A stretch of DNA of 64,000 nt from Fodinibius halophilus (GTDB taxonomy: Bacteria > Bacteroidota > Rhodothermia > Balneolales > Balneolaceae): assembly GCF_011059105.1 (NCBI RefSeq), contig NZ_JAALLS010000002.1, positions 279,863-343,862 on the forward strand. The letters run 5' to 3'. The notes under the pieces were generated by a model. It saw only the letters and a program-made list of their open reading frames with translations. It made no database searches and had not been told where the DNA came from. Made by a program: the position numbers and the translations under genes. How positions within the stretch are numbered: position 1 is the stretch's first letter; every line of letters starts with the position of its first letter. Of the stretch, positions 26,122 through 34,918 are shown piece after piece.

Positions 26122-26976
26122 ATGTCTTCAAAATCAGAAATAGAATCTCTGGTTTATCTGTTGGATGACCCGGACCCTTATATTCACACGGAAGTTAAAA
26201 ACAGACTTTTCGAGCTTGGAGAGCAAGCTGTACCGCTTTTAGATCAACATAAAAGTGAAGTGGAAGGGGAAGAGGAACGTGCGCTCATTCGTGAAATCAT
26301 CCAGTGGATTACTTACAGCAGTGTCGAAGAAGATTTTTTGGATATTATTGAAGGGGGAGTAAATAATTTAAAACAGCTTGAAGATGCAGTTTTTATTTTA
26401 TCTCGATTTGAAAACCCAACATTGCGCGAAAGGGAATATAAACAAAAGTTGGATCGTTTTGCGCAGATGATAGGGGATGAAGTTCGGTACTCTCTTGATG
26501 ACAGTCAAAAGATGCATGCTGTACTCGATTATGTTTTTACGGATCTTGGATTTACTGGCAGTACCACGGACTATTACAATCCCGAGAATTCATTTTTACA
26601 TCGTGTAATTGATCGCCGAGAAGGGCTGCCAATTTCATTGGCATTAATTGTGTTATTCCTGGGACGCAGGCTAAACCTGCCGTTTTATGGGGTCAATATG
26701 CCTATCCATTTTATGTTAAAATACAAGGGGGAGGTTGAAGAGGTGATGATTGACCCTTTTGATCACGGAAAATTGGTAAACTATAACCAGTGCTATTACT
26801 TTTTAAAGCAAAATGGTGTTGAACCTCAGAGCACACATTTTGAAACAGCCGACGAAACAGAAATTCTGGCTCGTTGTATTCGTAACCTGATCAACAGTTA
26901 TAAAAAATTAGATAAGCTGGATACCGTTGAAAGCCTTAAGAAGTTACTAAGCACGGTAGAGATGTTAGCCCGATGA
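26122..26976 (+). CDS. SirB1-family transglutaminase-like protein
   Basis: A 284-residue cytosolic protein. Residues 1-70 are HEAT-like (LVYLLDDPDPYIHTEVKNRL). The rest is the SirB1/transglutaminase-like N domain: NSFLHRVIDRREGLPISL, then NLPFYGVNMPIHFML, and MIDPFDHGKLVN. The family usually lacks the catalytic Cys, as here. The molecular function is unknown. The gene stands alone between terminators. Confidence 0.85.
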   Translation: MSSKSEIESLVYLLDDPDPYIHTEVKNRLFELGEQAVPLLDQHKSEVEGEEERALIREIIQWITYSSVEEDFLDIIEGGVNNLKQLEDAVFILSRFENPTLREREYKQKLDRFAQMIGDEVRYSLDDSQKMHAVLDYVFTDLGFTGSTTDYYNPENSFLHRVIDRREGLPISLALIVLFLGRRLNLPFYGVNMPIHFMLKYKGEVEEVMIDPFDHGKLVNYNQCYYFLKQNGVEPQSTHFETADETEILARCIRNLINSYKKLDKLDTVESLKKLLSTVEMLAR

Positions 26977-27063
26977 TATCAGTAAAATAAGTGATTTTGA
27001 AGTTATGATCTTTATACCCATTTTATAGTGCGTCTTAAATGACGTCTCTCTTGATGAATAGTG

Positions 27064-27098
27064 AGGCTCTGCTTTGATCGGCAGGGCCTTTCTTTTTT
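27064..27098 (+). terminator. Terminator after the SirB1-like gene
   Basis: AGGCTCTGC and GCAGGGCCT pair (one mismatch) and are followed by TTCTTTTTT. Confidence 0.75.
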
Positions 27099-27176
27099 AC
27101 CCAGTTCTTAGGCTAAGCCATAGAAGTTTCACCAATCCCATATTCACAGCCATCTTTTGATGTAAAGTGGAAAGCA

Positions 27177-29468
27177 TTAAAGCTTAAACCCAAAAGCATC
27201 CTTTTCTTCGTTAGTAAACTCAAAGGGATTGATCTGTTCAGCCAGATCATAAAAAGAGCTAGCCTCATCTTGGTTGCCGCTAAACTTATGAATATCACCG
27301 GCAAGCTTATAGAGCATCGGGTTAGCAGGCGTATGTTTCATAAGTTCTTTAAGGAGGGGAATCGCCTGGTCAAGATCTTTATTTTCTACATTGATAGCCA
27401 GCTGGTAAAGGTCGGCTCTGAGTGATTCATTCTGAGGCTTCAGCTGGCTGAGATAGTGCGTGCAGCGAGAATAGATGTTGCGATTATAATAGAAGCGCAC
27501 CAGCTGATAAATAAGTGAAGCCGGCAGTTCAATATCATCAAGACGATCTTCGAGCCGACGCATAATTTCCCGTTCATCCATTACCATAAAAAGGTGAACC
27601 AGCTTACAAAGTGTTTCTGCGTCGTGGCTTGTTTTGAGGATCTCCGTTTTTAACTCATCAGTAAAGAGTTCCTGGAACTGTTTCTGGATTTCTTCTTCCG
27701 GGAAGAGGGGATTGACCAGGTCGTCGAGTGCTAAGAGTTGGTCGAAGGTACTCAGCGACTTTAGCTCTTCTTTAGAAAAGACTTCTACATCCCACTTCTC
27801 ATTAAAATAAGAGACGTTTCGCCAGTACTGTTCACTTTCAGTGTCAAGGTCTAATGAAAAGGTTGTAGTGCCAAAATGGTGTTCTACGCTAACGTGAGGG
27901 GCAATACCTACTTTATGCCCCTTTTTTCGGGCCTGGAAACAGATATCAATATCCTCGAAAAAAGCCAGCTGGAACTGTTCATCCATTTTTAATTCTGTGT
28001 CTAAACGGATCATCATACAGAAGCTGTCGAGGTATTCGGTACGAACCAGTTTGGGATCGGAATCTTCTACATTTCGCTTGGCCTGCTCGGGGTTCAGGGT
28101 TTTATTGGTGCTTGGCCCAAGGATAGCAAAATCAGGGTGGGCATCCATGAGTTTCTTCAGTTGTAAGAGCGAATCACTATTGAATTCAACATCATTATGG
28201 ATGATACAGGCATATCGCCCATTTGCTTTGTCAATCCCTTGGTTAACGGAGGCAGCAAAGCCGATATTCTTATTATTGGTAATTACTTTACAATTCAAGA
28301 AGTTCTTTTCTTTGAGCTCGTCAAGGTAATCATGGGTGTCGTCAAGGCTGGCATTGTCAACTACAATAAGCTCCACCCCAGACTTACTGCAGTGTTCGGA
28401 GATCGATAAAAGACAGTGTTCCAGAGCCGGTTTACCGTGTGTGGTAGTGGGAATGATCAGGCTTAATTCAATACCTTCCTCTTTTGATTCTTCTGCCCTC
28501 GATGGTTCATCGGTTTCTTCTGGTTCTGATACTTGAGACCTGTTGACTTCATGTTTAAGTTCGGAGGCTTCTACAAACCGTCGCTTTTTTTCGAGAATTT
28601 CTATTTTTAGCTGCTGTGCTTTTTGATGGCTGGGTTCACTTTCAAGCACCTCTTCAATGAGCTCCAACGCGGAATTAAAGCGCCCATCTTTTTTCATTTG
28701 CAGGGCTTCGGCCAGTAACTCGTTATCAAAACTTTCAGTTGGCGTTGTTTTTGATTTATCACTTAGGGTGTTAAGCTTGTCCAAAAGCTCACCATGGACA
28801 ACTCCTGAAATATCTGCTCGACGCAGAATCGTTATCAGCAATTCTTGTTGGCTATAGCTGTTAGGCTTCGGTAAATCAATAAAGCTACTGGGCGTATACC
28901 AGTGGTCTGGTGAGTTTAAAGATGAAATATCTCCCAGTCGAGCAGCCAGCTCTATACCATGGTGCTGCTGTAGGTAGGGATTAAAGAAGTGATTGGCCGG
29001 TGAAATTACCGGTAAATTCCAGATGAACTCACCGTCGGTGAGCCAGCGGTCTTCCAATATAAGATCAACCCATTGGCGGTGGGTAGAGGGAAGGTTGTAG
29101 CTTTGAGTAAGAGCAGCACTGTCAGAGTCAAGAAGCCGACGAAGTTGTTGGGCCAGTTGTTTTTCATTAATACTTCCTATGGTCTCAGGAGCCCAGAATA
29201 ATGGAGCATTACATTGTAATATAGCTTCATTTAGCGAATTACCACGTCCTACCGGTTTGCTATGAGAATAGTAAAATGTTTGCTCATGTTGGTGATAGTC
29301 CAACAGCGATTCGATAGCATCTTTACTTCCGTCAGTAGAACCATCATCAATCAAAAAAAGCTCGATTGGAATATCATTGAGTTCATACAATGATGTTAAG
29401 GTTGCTTCAATAACATCCCGTTGGTTATGAACAACAATAGCTACCGAAAGAAGCGGTTTGTTAGGCAT
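27177..29468 (-). CDS. Two-domain family 2 glycosyltransferase with TPR-like regions
   Basis: 763 residues with two GT2 (GT-A fold) domains. The first is at about 1-180 (AIVVHNQRDVIEATL, then LIDDGSTDGSKDAI). The second is at about 335-560 (LIIPTTTHGKPALEHCLL, VDNASLDDTHDYLDEL, HNDVEFN as the DxD-like metal site, then FFEDIDICFQARKKGHKVG). Between and after them are TPR-like helical stretches (about 245-320 and 590-750). Such proteins add sugars to surface glycans or to proteins. The acceptor is unknown. No polysaccharide cluster surrounds it, which is unusual. Confidence 0.88.
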   Translation of the reverse strand: MPNKPLLSVAIVVHNQRDVIEATLTSLYELNDIPIELFLIDDGSTDGSKDAIESLLDYHQHEQTFYYSHSKPVGRGNSLNEAILQCNAPLFWAPETIGSINEKQLAQQLRRLLDSDSAALTQSYNLPSTHRQWVDLILEDRWLTDGEFIWNLPVISPANHFFNPYLQQHHGIELAARLGDISSLNSPDHWYTPSSFIDLPKPNSYSQQELLITILRRADISGVVHGELLDKLNTLSDKSKTTPTESFDNELLAEALQMKKDGRFNSALELIEEVLESEPSHQKAQQLKIEILEKKRRFVEASELKHEVNRSQVSEPEETDEPSRAEESKEEGIELSLIIPTTTHGKPALEHCLLSISEHCSKSGVELIVVDNASLDDTHDYLDELKEKNFLNCKVITNNKNIGFAASVNQGIDKANGRYACIIHNDVEFNSDSLLQLKKLMDAHPDFAILGPSTNKTLNPEQAKRNVEDSDPKLVRTEYLDSFCMMIRLDTELKMDEQFQLAFFEDIDICFQARKKGHKVGIAPHVSVEHHFGTTTFSLDLDTESEQYWRNVSYFNEKWDVEVFSKEELKSLSTFDQLLALDDLVNPLFPEEEIQKQFQELFTDELKTEILKTSHDAETLCKLVHLFMVMDEREIMRRLEDRLDDIELPASLIYQLVRFYYNRNIYSRCTHYLSQLKPQNESLRADLYQLAINVENKDLDQAIPLLKELMKHTPANPMLYKLAGDIHKFSGNQDEASSFYDLAEQINPFEFTNEEKDAFGFKL

Positions 29469-29661
29469 AGGGTTACGTCAAAAATGACAAGTTAGTTCAC
29501 TGAAATATACGAGGTGTAGTTTAAAAGGCGAAAATAATTCAATTTGCATACTCAGCTACAGTATAAGAATCCAATTGGTTTGGTAATAGTAGAACTGCAA
29601 TAAAAAGAGAAGGGTGAGTTTTTGTTCACTAATCTTTCTAAAAAATAAAAGTAAGCACTCA

Positions 29662-31029
29662 TTAAAATCGAAGGGTAAAGGTAGTGCCCAAATTATCTTT
29701 GGAAGAAACAGTCAGTGTTCCATTATGTTTGCGCATGATCTGGCGTGACAGGCTAAGGCCAATACCGGAGCCGCCCTCAGAAGTTGCCTTTTCAGTACTA
29801 TAAAATGGGATAAATATTTTTCGGTAATTTTCAGCTTTTATACCATCACCGTTGTCTTTTACCTTAATGATAGGTTTTCCATGTTCATCCAGTCCTCCAA
29901 TGAGTGTAATGCAGGCATTACCAGTGTTCTTAAGGGCTCTGAAAGCATTTTTTGTCAAATTTATCAGTACCTGTTCAATAAGGTCTGGATCGGCAGTAAC
30001 TTCCAGGGAATCGGGATCAGTACAAATATTTATGGAGACGTCATGGTTTTCTGCTTCGCCTTTATGGAGGCTTTTAATGTGCTGGAGTAACTTTTTAATA
30101 CTAAAGACTTGAAAGTTTGGATCTGGAATTTGGGTAAAATCCCGGTAAGAGTTAACAAAACGAATTAGTCCGTGGCTTCTGGTGTGAATTGTTTCAAGGG
30201 CATCTTTAACATCGCTAAACGATTCGTGGTCAATGCGATATGCTCCATTTTGTGTTGACAAGTTTTTTTTGAGTAACGTATGAATGGTCTCAGACAAGGA
30301 GGCAATAGGGGTAATGGAGTTCATAATTTCGTGCGCCAGCACCTGGGTGAGATTTTGCCAGGCCTCCATCTCTTTTTCTTCTAGTTCGGTGTGTATATTT
30401 TGAAATGACACCAGTTTGTAATTGTTGTCGCGCATCCGAAACTCTGTAGCCGATAGAGCCAGTTGTAAAGGTTCGTTTTGTACCGAAATGCGCGCTAGCG
30501 ATCGTTGACCGCTACGTAAGCGAATAATTGTTTCATATAGCTTGGTGTCGATATCCTCCAGATCATCGATATTCCGCAGGGTGGGAATATTAAATAAACG
30601 TTTTGCCGCAGTGTTGATTAGCTCAACTTCACCTTGCTGGTCAAAGGAGATGAGGCCGATTCCAATATGTTGAACAATCGTTTGTAGATACCGATAGTTT
30701 TCATGTTTTTGGAGTCGCTCTTTTTTAAACTCATTAATAACCTTTGAAAAAGCACTGTTAAGGTTTTTAAAGGATGTGCCGAGCCCTTGGTCTCGAAAAG
30801 AACTGGAAAAATCGGAGTACCGAATAGAGTTCAAAAAACGGCTTAGTTTTTCATTTGTGTGTTCGACATAGCGAATCAAGTTGATTACTAAAAAAATGGT
30901 TACTGCCACTATCAGAATGCCGCTGATATAGTACTGGGTATGTAATAACAGGTACATCCAGCATGCAATAGTGGTGCAAATGAGAAGGGTGCGTCCAATA
31001 ACTCCAATCCGAAAATTTTTAAAGGCCAT
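29662..31029 (-). CDS. Membrane sensor histidine kinase, NtrY/PAS type
   Basis: About 455 residues from ATG 31029 (MAFKNFRIGVIG). A further upstream in-frame start at 31077 overlaps the regulator more and is less likely. Two close membrane segments (about 10-50) are followed by a HAMP-like linker, a PAS-like domain (about 130-220, IGIGLISFDQQGEVELINTA), a HisKA domain with AHEIMNSITPIASL (the phospho-His), and an ATPase domain with GDGIKAENYRKIFIPFYS and GGSGIGLSLSRQIM. It overlaps the response-regulator gene by 11 bp and so forms a two-component pair. Confidence 0.94.
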   Translation of the reverse strand: MAFKNFRIGVIGRTLLICTTIACWMYLLLHTQYYISGILIVAVTIFLVINLIRYVEHTNEKLSRFLNSIRYSDFSSSFRDQGLGTSFKNLNSAFSKVINEFKKERLQKHENYRYLQTIVQHIGIGLISFDQQGEVELINTAAKRLFNIPTLRNIDDLEDIDTKLYETIIRLRSGQRSLARISVQNEPLQLALSATEFRMRDNNYKLVSFQNIHTELEEKEMEAWQNLTQVLAHEIMNSITPIASLSETIHTLLKKNLSTQNGAYRIDHESFSDVKDALETIHTRSHGLIRFVNSYRDFTQIPDPNFQVFSIKKLLQHIKSLHKGEAENHDVSINICTDPDSLEVTADPDLIEQVLINLTKNAFRALKNTGNACITLIGGLDEHGKPIIKVKDNGDGIKAENYRKIFIPFYSTEKATSEGGSGIGLSLSRQIMRKHNGTLTVSSKDNLGTTFTLRF

Positions 31030-32413
31030 ACTTTTCCATTCGTCTATATAATGAAGCTCTTGAGAGCCCGAGTTCATCGGCTGATTTTGAAATATTTCGC
31101 CCGTTCTTATCTAGTGCCTTTTGAATAACCGTTTTCTCTACTTGCTCAAGATTGTAGTTGCTAAATGCTAAGGTATGGTCACCGTTATCCATTTGTGAGG
31201 TTAGTAAGAAATCTTCGGGTTGTAAAATATTATGCTCCGTCATGATAACAGCACGTTCTACGGCATGTTGAAGTTCTCTAACATTGCCCGGCCAGCGATA
31301 TGATCCCAACTTGTTTAAAGTGGGCTCAGAAAGAGCATGAATCTCTTTTTCATATTTGTGGGCATACTTTTCTAAAAAGTGATTGGCCAGCAAGGGGATA
31401 TCTTCGGTACGATCTCGAAGTGGGGGCAGTTGTATCTGAATGGTGTTTATTCGATATAACAGGTCTTCGCGAAATTTTTGTTGCTGTACCAGTTCTAAAA
31501 TAGGTTCATTGGTGGCACAAATAAGTCTAATATCAATTTCTTTTGGTATGTTTCCTCCCACTCTTGTAACCGTTCGTGACTCAATTGCCGAAAGCAGTTT
31601 GGGTTGCAATGGAAGGGGGAGATTCCCAATTTCATCCAGAAAAAGCGTGCCTCCGGAAGCAATTTCAAAGCGTCCGGCCCTCGATTCCCTGGCATCAGTA
31701 AAGGCTCCTTTTTGATGGCCGAAAAGTTCACTTTCAAACAGATTTTTGGAGATTGCCCCCATATCTACATTAATAAAAACCTCTTCACTGCGATTAGAAC
31801 GCCGGTGAAGGGCTCGAGCAACTAACTCTTTGCCAGTCCCATTTTCACCGGTAATGAGTACATTGGCATCAGTTTTAGCTACTTTTTCAATGGTCTCAAA
31901 AACATTTTGCATTACAGCACTTTGGCCAACTATATCTTGATAATGTTGATCGATATCAGCACTGAGCTGTTTTTTCTGGGTTTCCAGTGTTTCAACCTTT
32001 CGGCGCGACTTAGTAAGGTTTAAAGCAGCGTTGATGGTAGCAAGCAGCTTTTCATTCTTCCAGGGTTTGAGTACAAAGTCGGAGGCTCCACGTTTTATTG
32101 CCTTGACCGCCTTTTCCACATCTCCGTAAGCAGTTATCAGGACAACAGCTAGTGAAGGGTCGATCTGTAAAATCTTTTTGAGCCATTTAAACCCTTCTTG
32201 GCCACTGCTCACATCCTCAGTAAAATTCATGTCCAACAAAACAACATCGTAGTGGTTGTTTTTGATTAGATTAGGAATGGCATGAGGGTTTTTCTCGGTA
32301 TCAACATTCGAAACATGTTGTTTAAGAAAAAGTTGGGCAGCTTGTAGTACATCCTCATCATCATCGACTACTAATAATTGGCCACTCTTTTTTTCGGTTT
32401 CAAGGATATTCAT
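31019..32413 (-). CDS. Sigma54-dependent response regulator
   Basis: 464 residues: a receiver domain (about 12-125, DDDE, phospho-acceptor Asp61 in VVLLDMNF), an AAA+ domain (about 165-400, GENGTGKELVARALH for Walker A, GGTLFLDEIGN for Walker B), and a Fis-type helix-turn-helix (about 425-464, ISKSADELGLSRASLYRRM). The sigma54-contacting loop reads GAFTDA where the textbook motif is GAFTGA; GAFTDA is a common variant. It must act with RpoN. It is divergent from the efflux operon at 32669, whose upstream region has a sigma54-like promoter, so it probably controls that operon. Confidence 0.95.
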   Translation of the reverse strand: MNILETEKKSGQLLVVDDDEDVLQAAQLFLKQHVSNVDTEKNPHAIPNLIKNNHYDVVLLDMNFTEDVSSGQEGFKWLKKILQIDPSLAVVLITAYGDVEKAVKAIKRGASDFVLKPWKNEKLLATINAALNLTKSRRKVETLETQKKQLSADIDQHYQDIVGQSAVMQNVFETIEKVAKTDANVLITGENGTGKELVARALHRRSNRSEEVFINVDMGAISKNLFESELFGHQKGAFTDARESRAGRFEIASGGTLFLDEIGNLPLPLQPKLLSAIESRTVTRVGGNIPKEIDIRLICATNEPILELVQQQKFREDLLYRINTIQIQLPPLRDRTEDIPLLANHFLEKYAHKYEKEIHALSEPTLNKLGSYRWPGNVRELQHAVERAVIMTEHNILQPEDFLLTSQMDNGDHTLAFSNYNLEQVEKTVIQKALDKNGRNISKSADELGLSRASLYRRMEKYGL

Positions 32414-32479
32414 TTAAAATGGATTATGAATAATATTCAATTATGGAGTATTCTCTTGTATGCTATATGCATATCAGGG

Positions 32480-32512
32480 ACAGTTTAATAACGATTATAC
32501 GAAATAAACTGT
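32480..32512. promoter_or_regulatory. Inverted repeat, possible upstream activator site
   Basis: ACAGTTTA (32480-32487) and TAAACTGT (32505-32512) are perfect 8-bp inverted arms with centres about 25 bp apart. They lie about 110 bp upstream of the sigma54-like promoter, a normal distance for a Fis-type enhancer-binding protein. Binding by the adjacent regulator is inferred. Confidence 0.45.
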
Positions 32513-32598
32513 ACGTTATCGAACACCTCCTGTATAGATGCGCACACTGCTGACCTATCCAAGGTGTTTTTATAGCAATCTGAAGGCTATTTTTAATT

Positions 32599-32613
32599 TG
32601 GCATAATCATTGA
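32599..32613 (+). promoter_or_regulatory. Sigma54-type -24/-12 promoter of the efflux operon
   Basis: TGGCATAATCATTGA matches the consensus TGGCACG-N4-TTGC with GG and the -12 G at the correct 10-nt spacing; the final C is A. It lies 56 bp before the adaptor start codon. The adjacent regulator is sigma54-dependent, which supports the call. Confidence 0.6.
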
Positions 32614-32668
32614 ATAGTACAATTATAAAGAATGAACAAATCATTATAATCAATTTAAGTTTCTGCTA

Positions 32669-33958
32669 ATGTCAGAAGAGTCCGGTGGTCGTATTTCGAG
32701 TTCGGGGATGGATAGAAAAATTGAGAAAAAAAAGTGGTCCCCTAAACGTATTGCTTTTGTTGTAGGTGGGGTAGCTATTATAGCTCTATTCGTGTACAGT
32801 TTTATCTTTATGGATGATCGGTCTACACTTAATGTCGATCGAGATAAGCTGACTGTCAGTATTGTGCAAGAACGCTTGTTCCAGGATTTCATCCGTGTGA
32901 CGGGTACAGTACAGCCCATACAAACAATCTATCTGGATGCTATTGAAGGTGGAGTAGTTGAGGAGATATATAGGGAGTCGGGTGCGCTGGTAGAAAAAGA
33001 AGATACCATACTAACACTTTCTAACTCAGACCTGAGGTTGCGCGTCTTGCAGCAGAGTTCGGCTATTTATGATCAGATTAATCAAACCCGAAATTCGAGA
33101 CTTAATATTGAACAAAACACATTGAGTCTAAAAGAACGGTTGGCCAATGCGGAGAATAAGTTGGAAATAGCCAAGTCGAAATATGATCGACAAAAGAAAT
33201 TGATGGCTAAAGATCTGGTGGCCGAGCAAGAGTTCCTGGAAACGAAAGAGAATTATGGATATCAGAAAAAACGCTACAACCTTATTTATAAGTCGTTTAA
33301 GCAAGATTCGTTGCAGTCGAGCCAACAGCTTCAACAAATAGATCACTCATTAGATCGTATGTGGCGGAGCCTTCAGGCCGTTCAAAATATCTTGGAGCGC
33401 CTGATAGTAACGGCTCCCATATCGGGTCAGCTTTCGACCATAGAGCTCAATCCCGGACAATCAATCTCTTCAGGAGAGCGTATTGGGCAGATCGATATTT
33501 TAGATAATTATAAAGTGCGGGTGGGGATTGATGAGTTCTACCTTTCACGTATTACTACCGGTTTGCGAGGGACTTTTGAATTTAATGGGGATACGCATGA
33601 GCTTAAGATTACAAAAGTGTATCCCGTAGTAGAAAACGGGCAATTTAAAGTGGATATGGAGTTTATCGGCGAGGCCCCGGAAGGGTTAACCCGTGGGCAA
33701 ACGGTCCGGATTCGCCTGGAAGTCAGTGATTCTGATGAGGCCCTGCTGGTAGAGCGAGGAGGATTTTACCAGAATACCGGAGGTAATTGGATCTATCTAA
33801 TTACAGAGAACGGTGAGCGCGCCGAGAAGCAAGAAATACAGATAGGCCGACAGAACCCAAAATATCTGGAAATATTATCGGGACTGGAACCGGGCGACAA
33901 GGTGATCATTTCAGGTTATGGTACCTTTGGAGATAATGAAGTTCTGAATTTAGAATAG
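32669..33958 (+). CDS. HlyD/RND-type periplasmic adaptor of an ABC exporter
   Basis: 429 residues with one N-terminal membrane helix (about 26-46, RIAFVVGGVAIIALFVYSF), a biotinyl-lipoyl-like hairpin, a long coiled coil (about 130-240), then barrel and membrane-proximal domains. MacA-like adaptors bridge an inner-membrane ABC transporter to an outer-membrane channel. It heads an operon with the ATPase (189 bp later) and two permeases. A TolC-type channel is not in the window. Confidence 0.92.
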   Translation: MSEESGGRISSSGMDRKIEKKKWSPKRIAFVVGGVAIIALFVYSFIFMDDRSTLNVDRDKLTVSIVQERLFQDFIRVTGTVQPIQTIYLDAIEGGVVEEIYRESGALVEKEDTILTLSNSDLRLRVLQQSSAIYDQINQTRNSRLNIEQNTLSLKERLANAENKLEIAKSKYDRQKKLMAKDLVAEQEFLETKENYGYQKKRYNLIYKSFKQDSLQSSQQLQQIDHSLDRMWRSLQAVQNILERLIVTAPISGQLSTIELNPGQSISSGERIGQIDILDNYKVRVGIDEFYLSRITTGLRGTFEFNGDTHELKITKVYPVVENGQFKVDMEFIGEAPEGLTRGQTVRIRLEVSDSDEALLVERGGFYQNTGGNWIYLITENGERAEKQEIQIGRQNPKYLEILSGLEPGDKVIISGYGTFGDNEVLNLE

Positions 33959-34147
33959 GTTATCTGGTCGATCTGTAATGGCCAATATTGTGGAAGATTT
34001 TTGCAGTTATCATAAAAAATGGAATCCAACACCCATTATATCGGGGAAGAATTTATAAATATGTAGCGGAAAGCGAATATGAGAAATGATTAAGCAAAAA
34101 ATAATATCCAAATACCTTAACACTCAATACGTTAAAACCTAGATGCT

Positions 34148-34837
34148 ATGATCAAGACTAAAAACCTAAAGAAGATCTATATTGCTGAAGAAGTAGAGAC
34201 AACAGCACTTAACAATGTGAACCTTGAAATTAAAGAGGGAGAGTTCTGTGCCGTCATGGGCCCTTCGGGGTGCGGAAAGTCAACGCTGCTCAATATTTTG
34301 GGCCTGCTCGACAATCCCACCGAGGGGGAATACCATTTTATGGGACAAGAGGTATCTGATAGATCGGAGCGTGAGCGAGCCCAATTGCGTAAGGGGAATA
34401 TCGGTTTCGTATTTCAGAGCTTTAATCTTATTGATGAGCTTACCGTTTTTGAAAATGTGGAGCTCCCGCTGTTGTATTTGGGGATTTCAGGCAGTGAGCG
34501 TAAAGAAAAGGCAGAAGCTGCGCTGGAACGCATGAGTATGATGCATCGCCGTAACCACTTTCCGCAACAGCTATCGGGGGGACAGCAGCAGCGCGTTGCT
34601 ATTGCCCGGGCCGTAGTAGCAGATGCAAATCTGATATTGGCCGATGAGCCTACCGGAAACCTGGATTCTGACCACGGCGACGAGGTTATGAAGCTGCTAG
34701 CTGAACTCAATGAGCAGGGTACTACCATCGTAATGGTGACACACTCCCCTTATGATGCCGATTATGCACGCCGGGTAATTAATCTTTTTGATGGGCATGT
34801 GGTCACTGAGAATATGCAAGAAGGATTTCATGTATAA
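34148..34837 (+). CDS. ABC transporter ATP-binding protein, LolD/MacB type
   Basis: 229 residues with Walker [14 protein letters not shown]-loop [13 protein letters not shown], signature [14 protein letters not shown], Walker [14 protein letters not shown], and the H-loop [12 protein letters not shown]. The sequence before Walker A ([17 protein letters not shown]) fits the subfamily that pairs with FtsX-like permeases and acts as a mechanotransmitter rather than as a classical pump. It precedes the two permeases. Confidence 0.97.
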   Translation: MIKTKNLKKIYIAEEVETTALNNVNLEIKEGEFCAVMGPSGCGKSTLLNILGLLDNPTEGEYHFMGQEVSDRSERERAQLRKGNIGFVFQSFNLIDELTVFENVELPLLYLGISGSERKEKAEAALERMSMMHRRNHFPQQLSGGQQQRVAIARAVVADANLILADEPTGNLDSDHGDEVMKLLAELNEQGTTIVMVTHSPYDADYARRVINLFDGHVVTENMQEGFHV

Positions 34838-34918
34838 AAAATAACAACTTCTTCAAGAAGAAAACGGGACCGGTTAAGTTCTAATTTGTAAGGTTAATGT
34901 CACACCAATGGTAGAACT

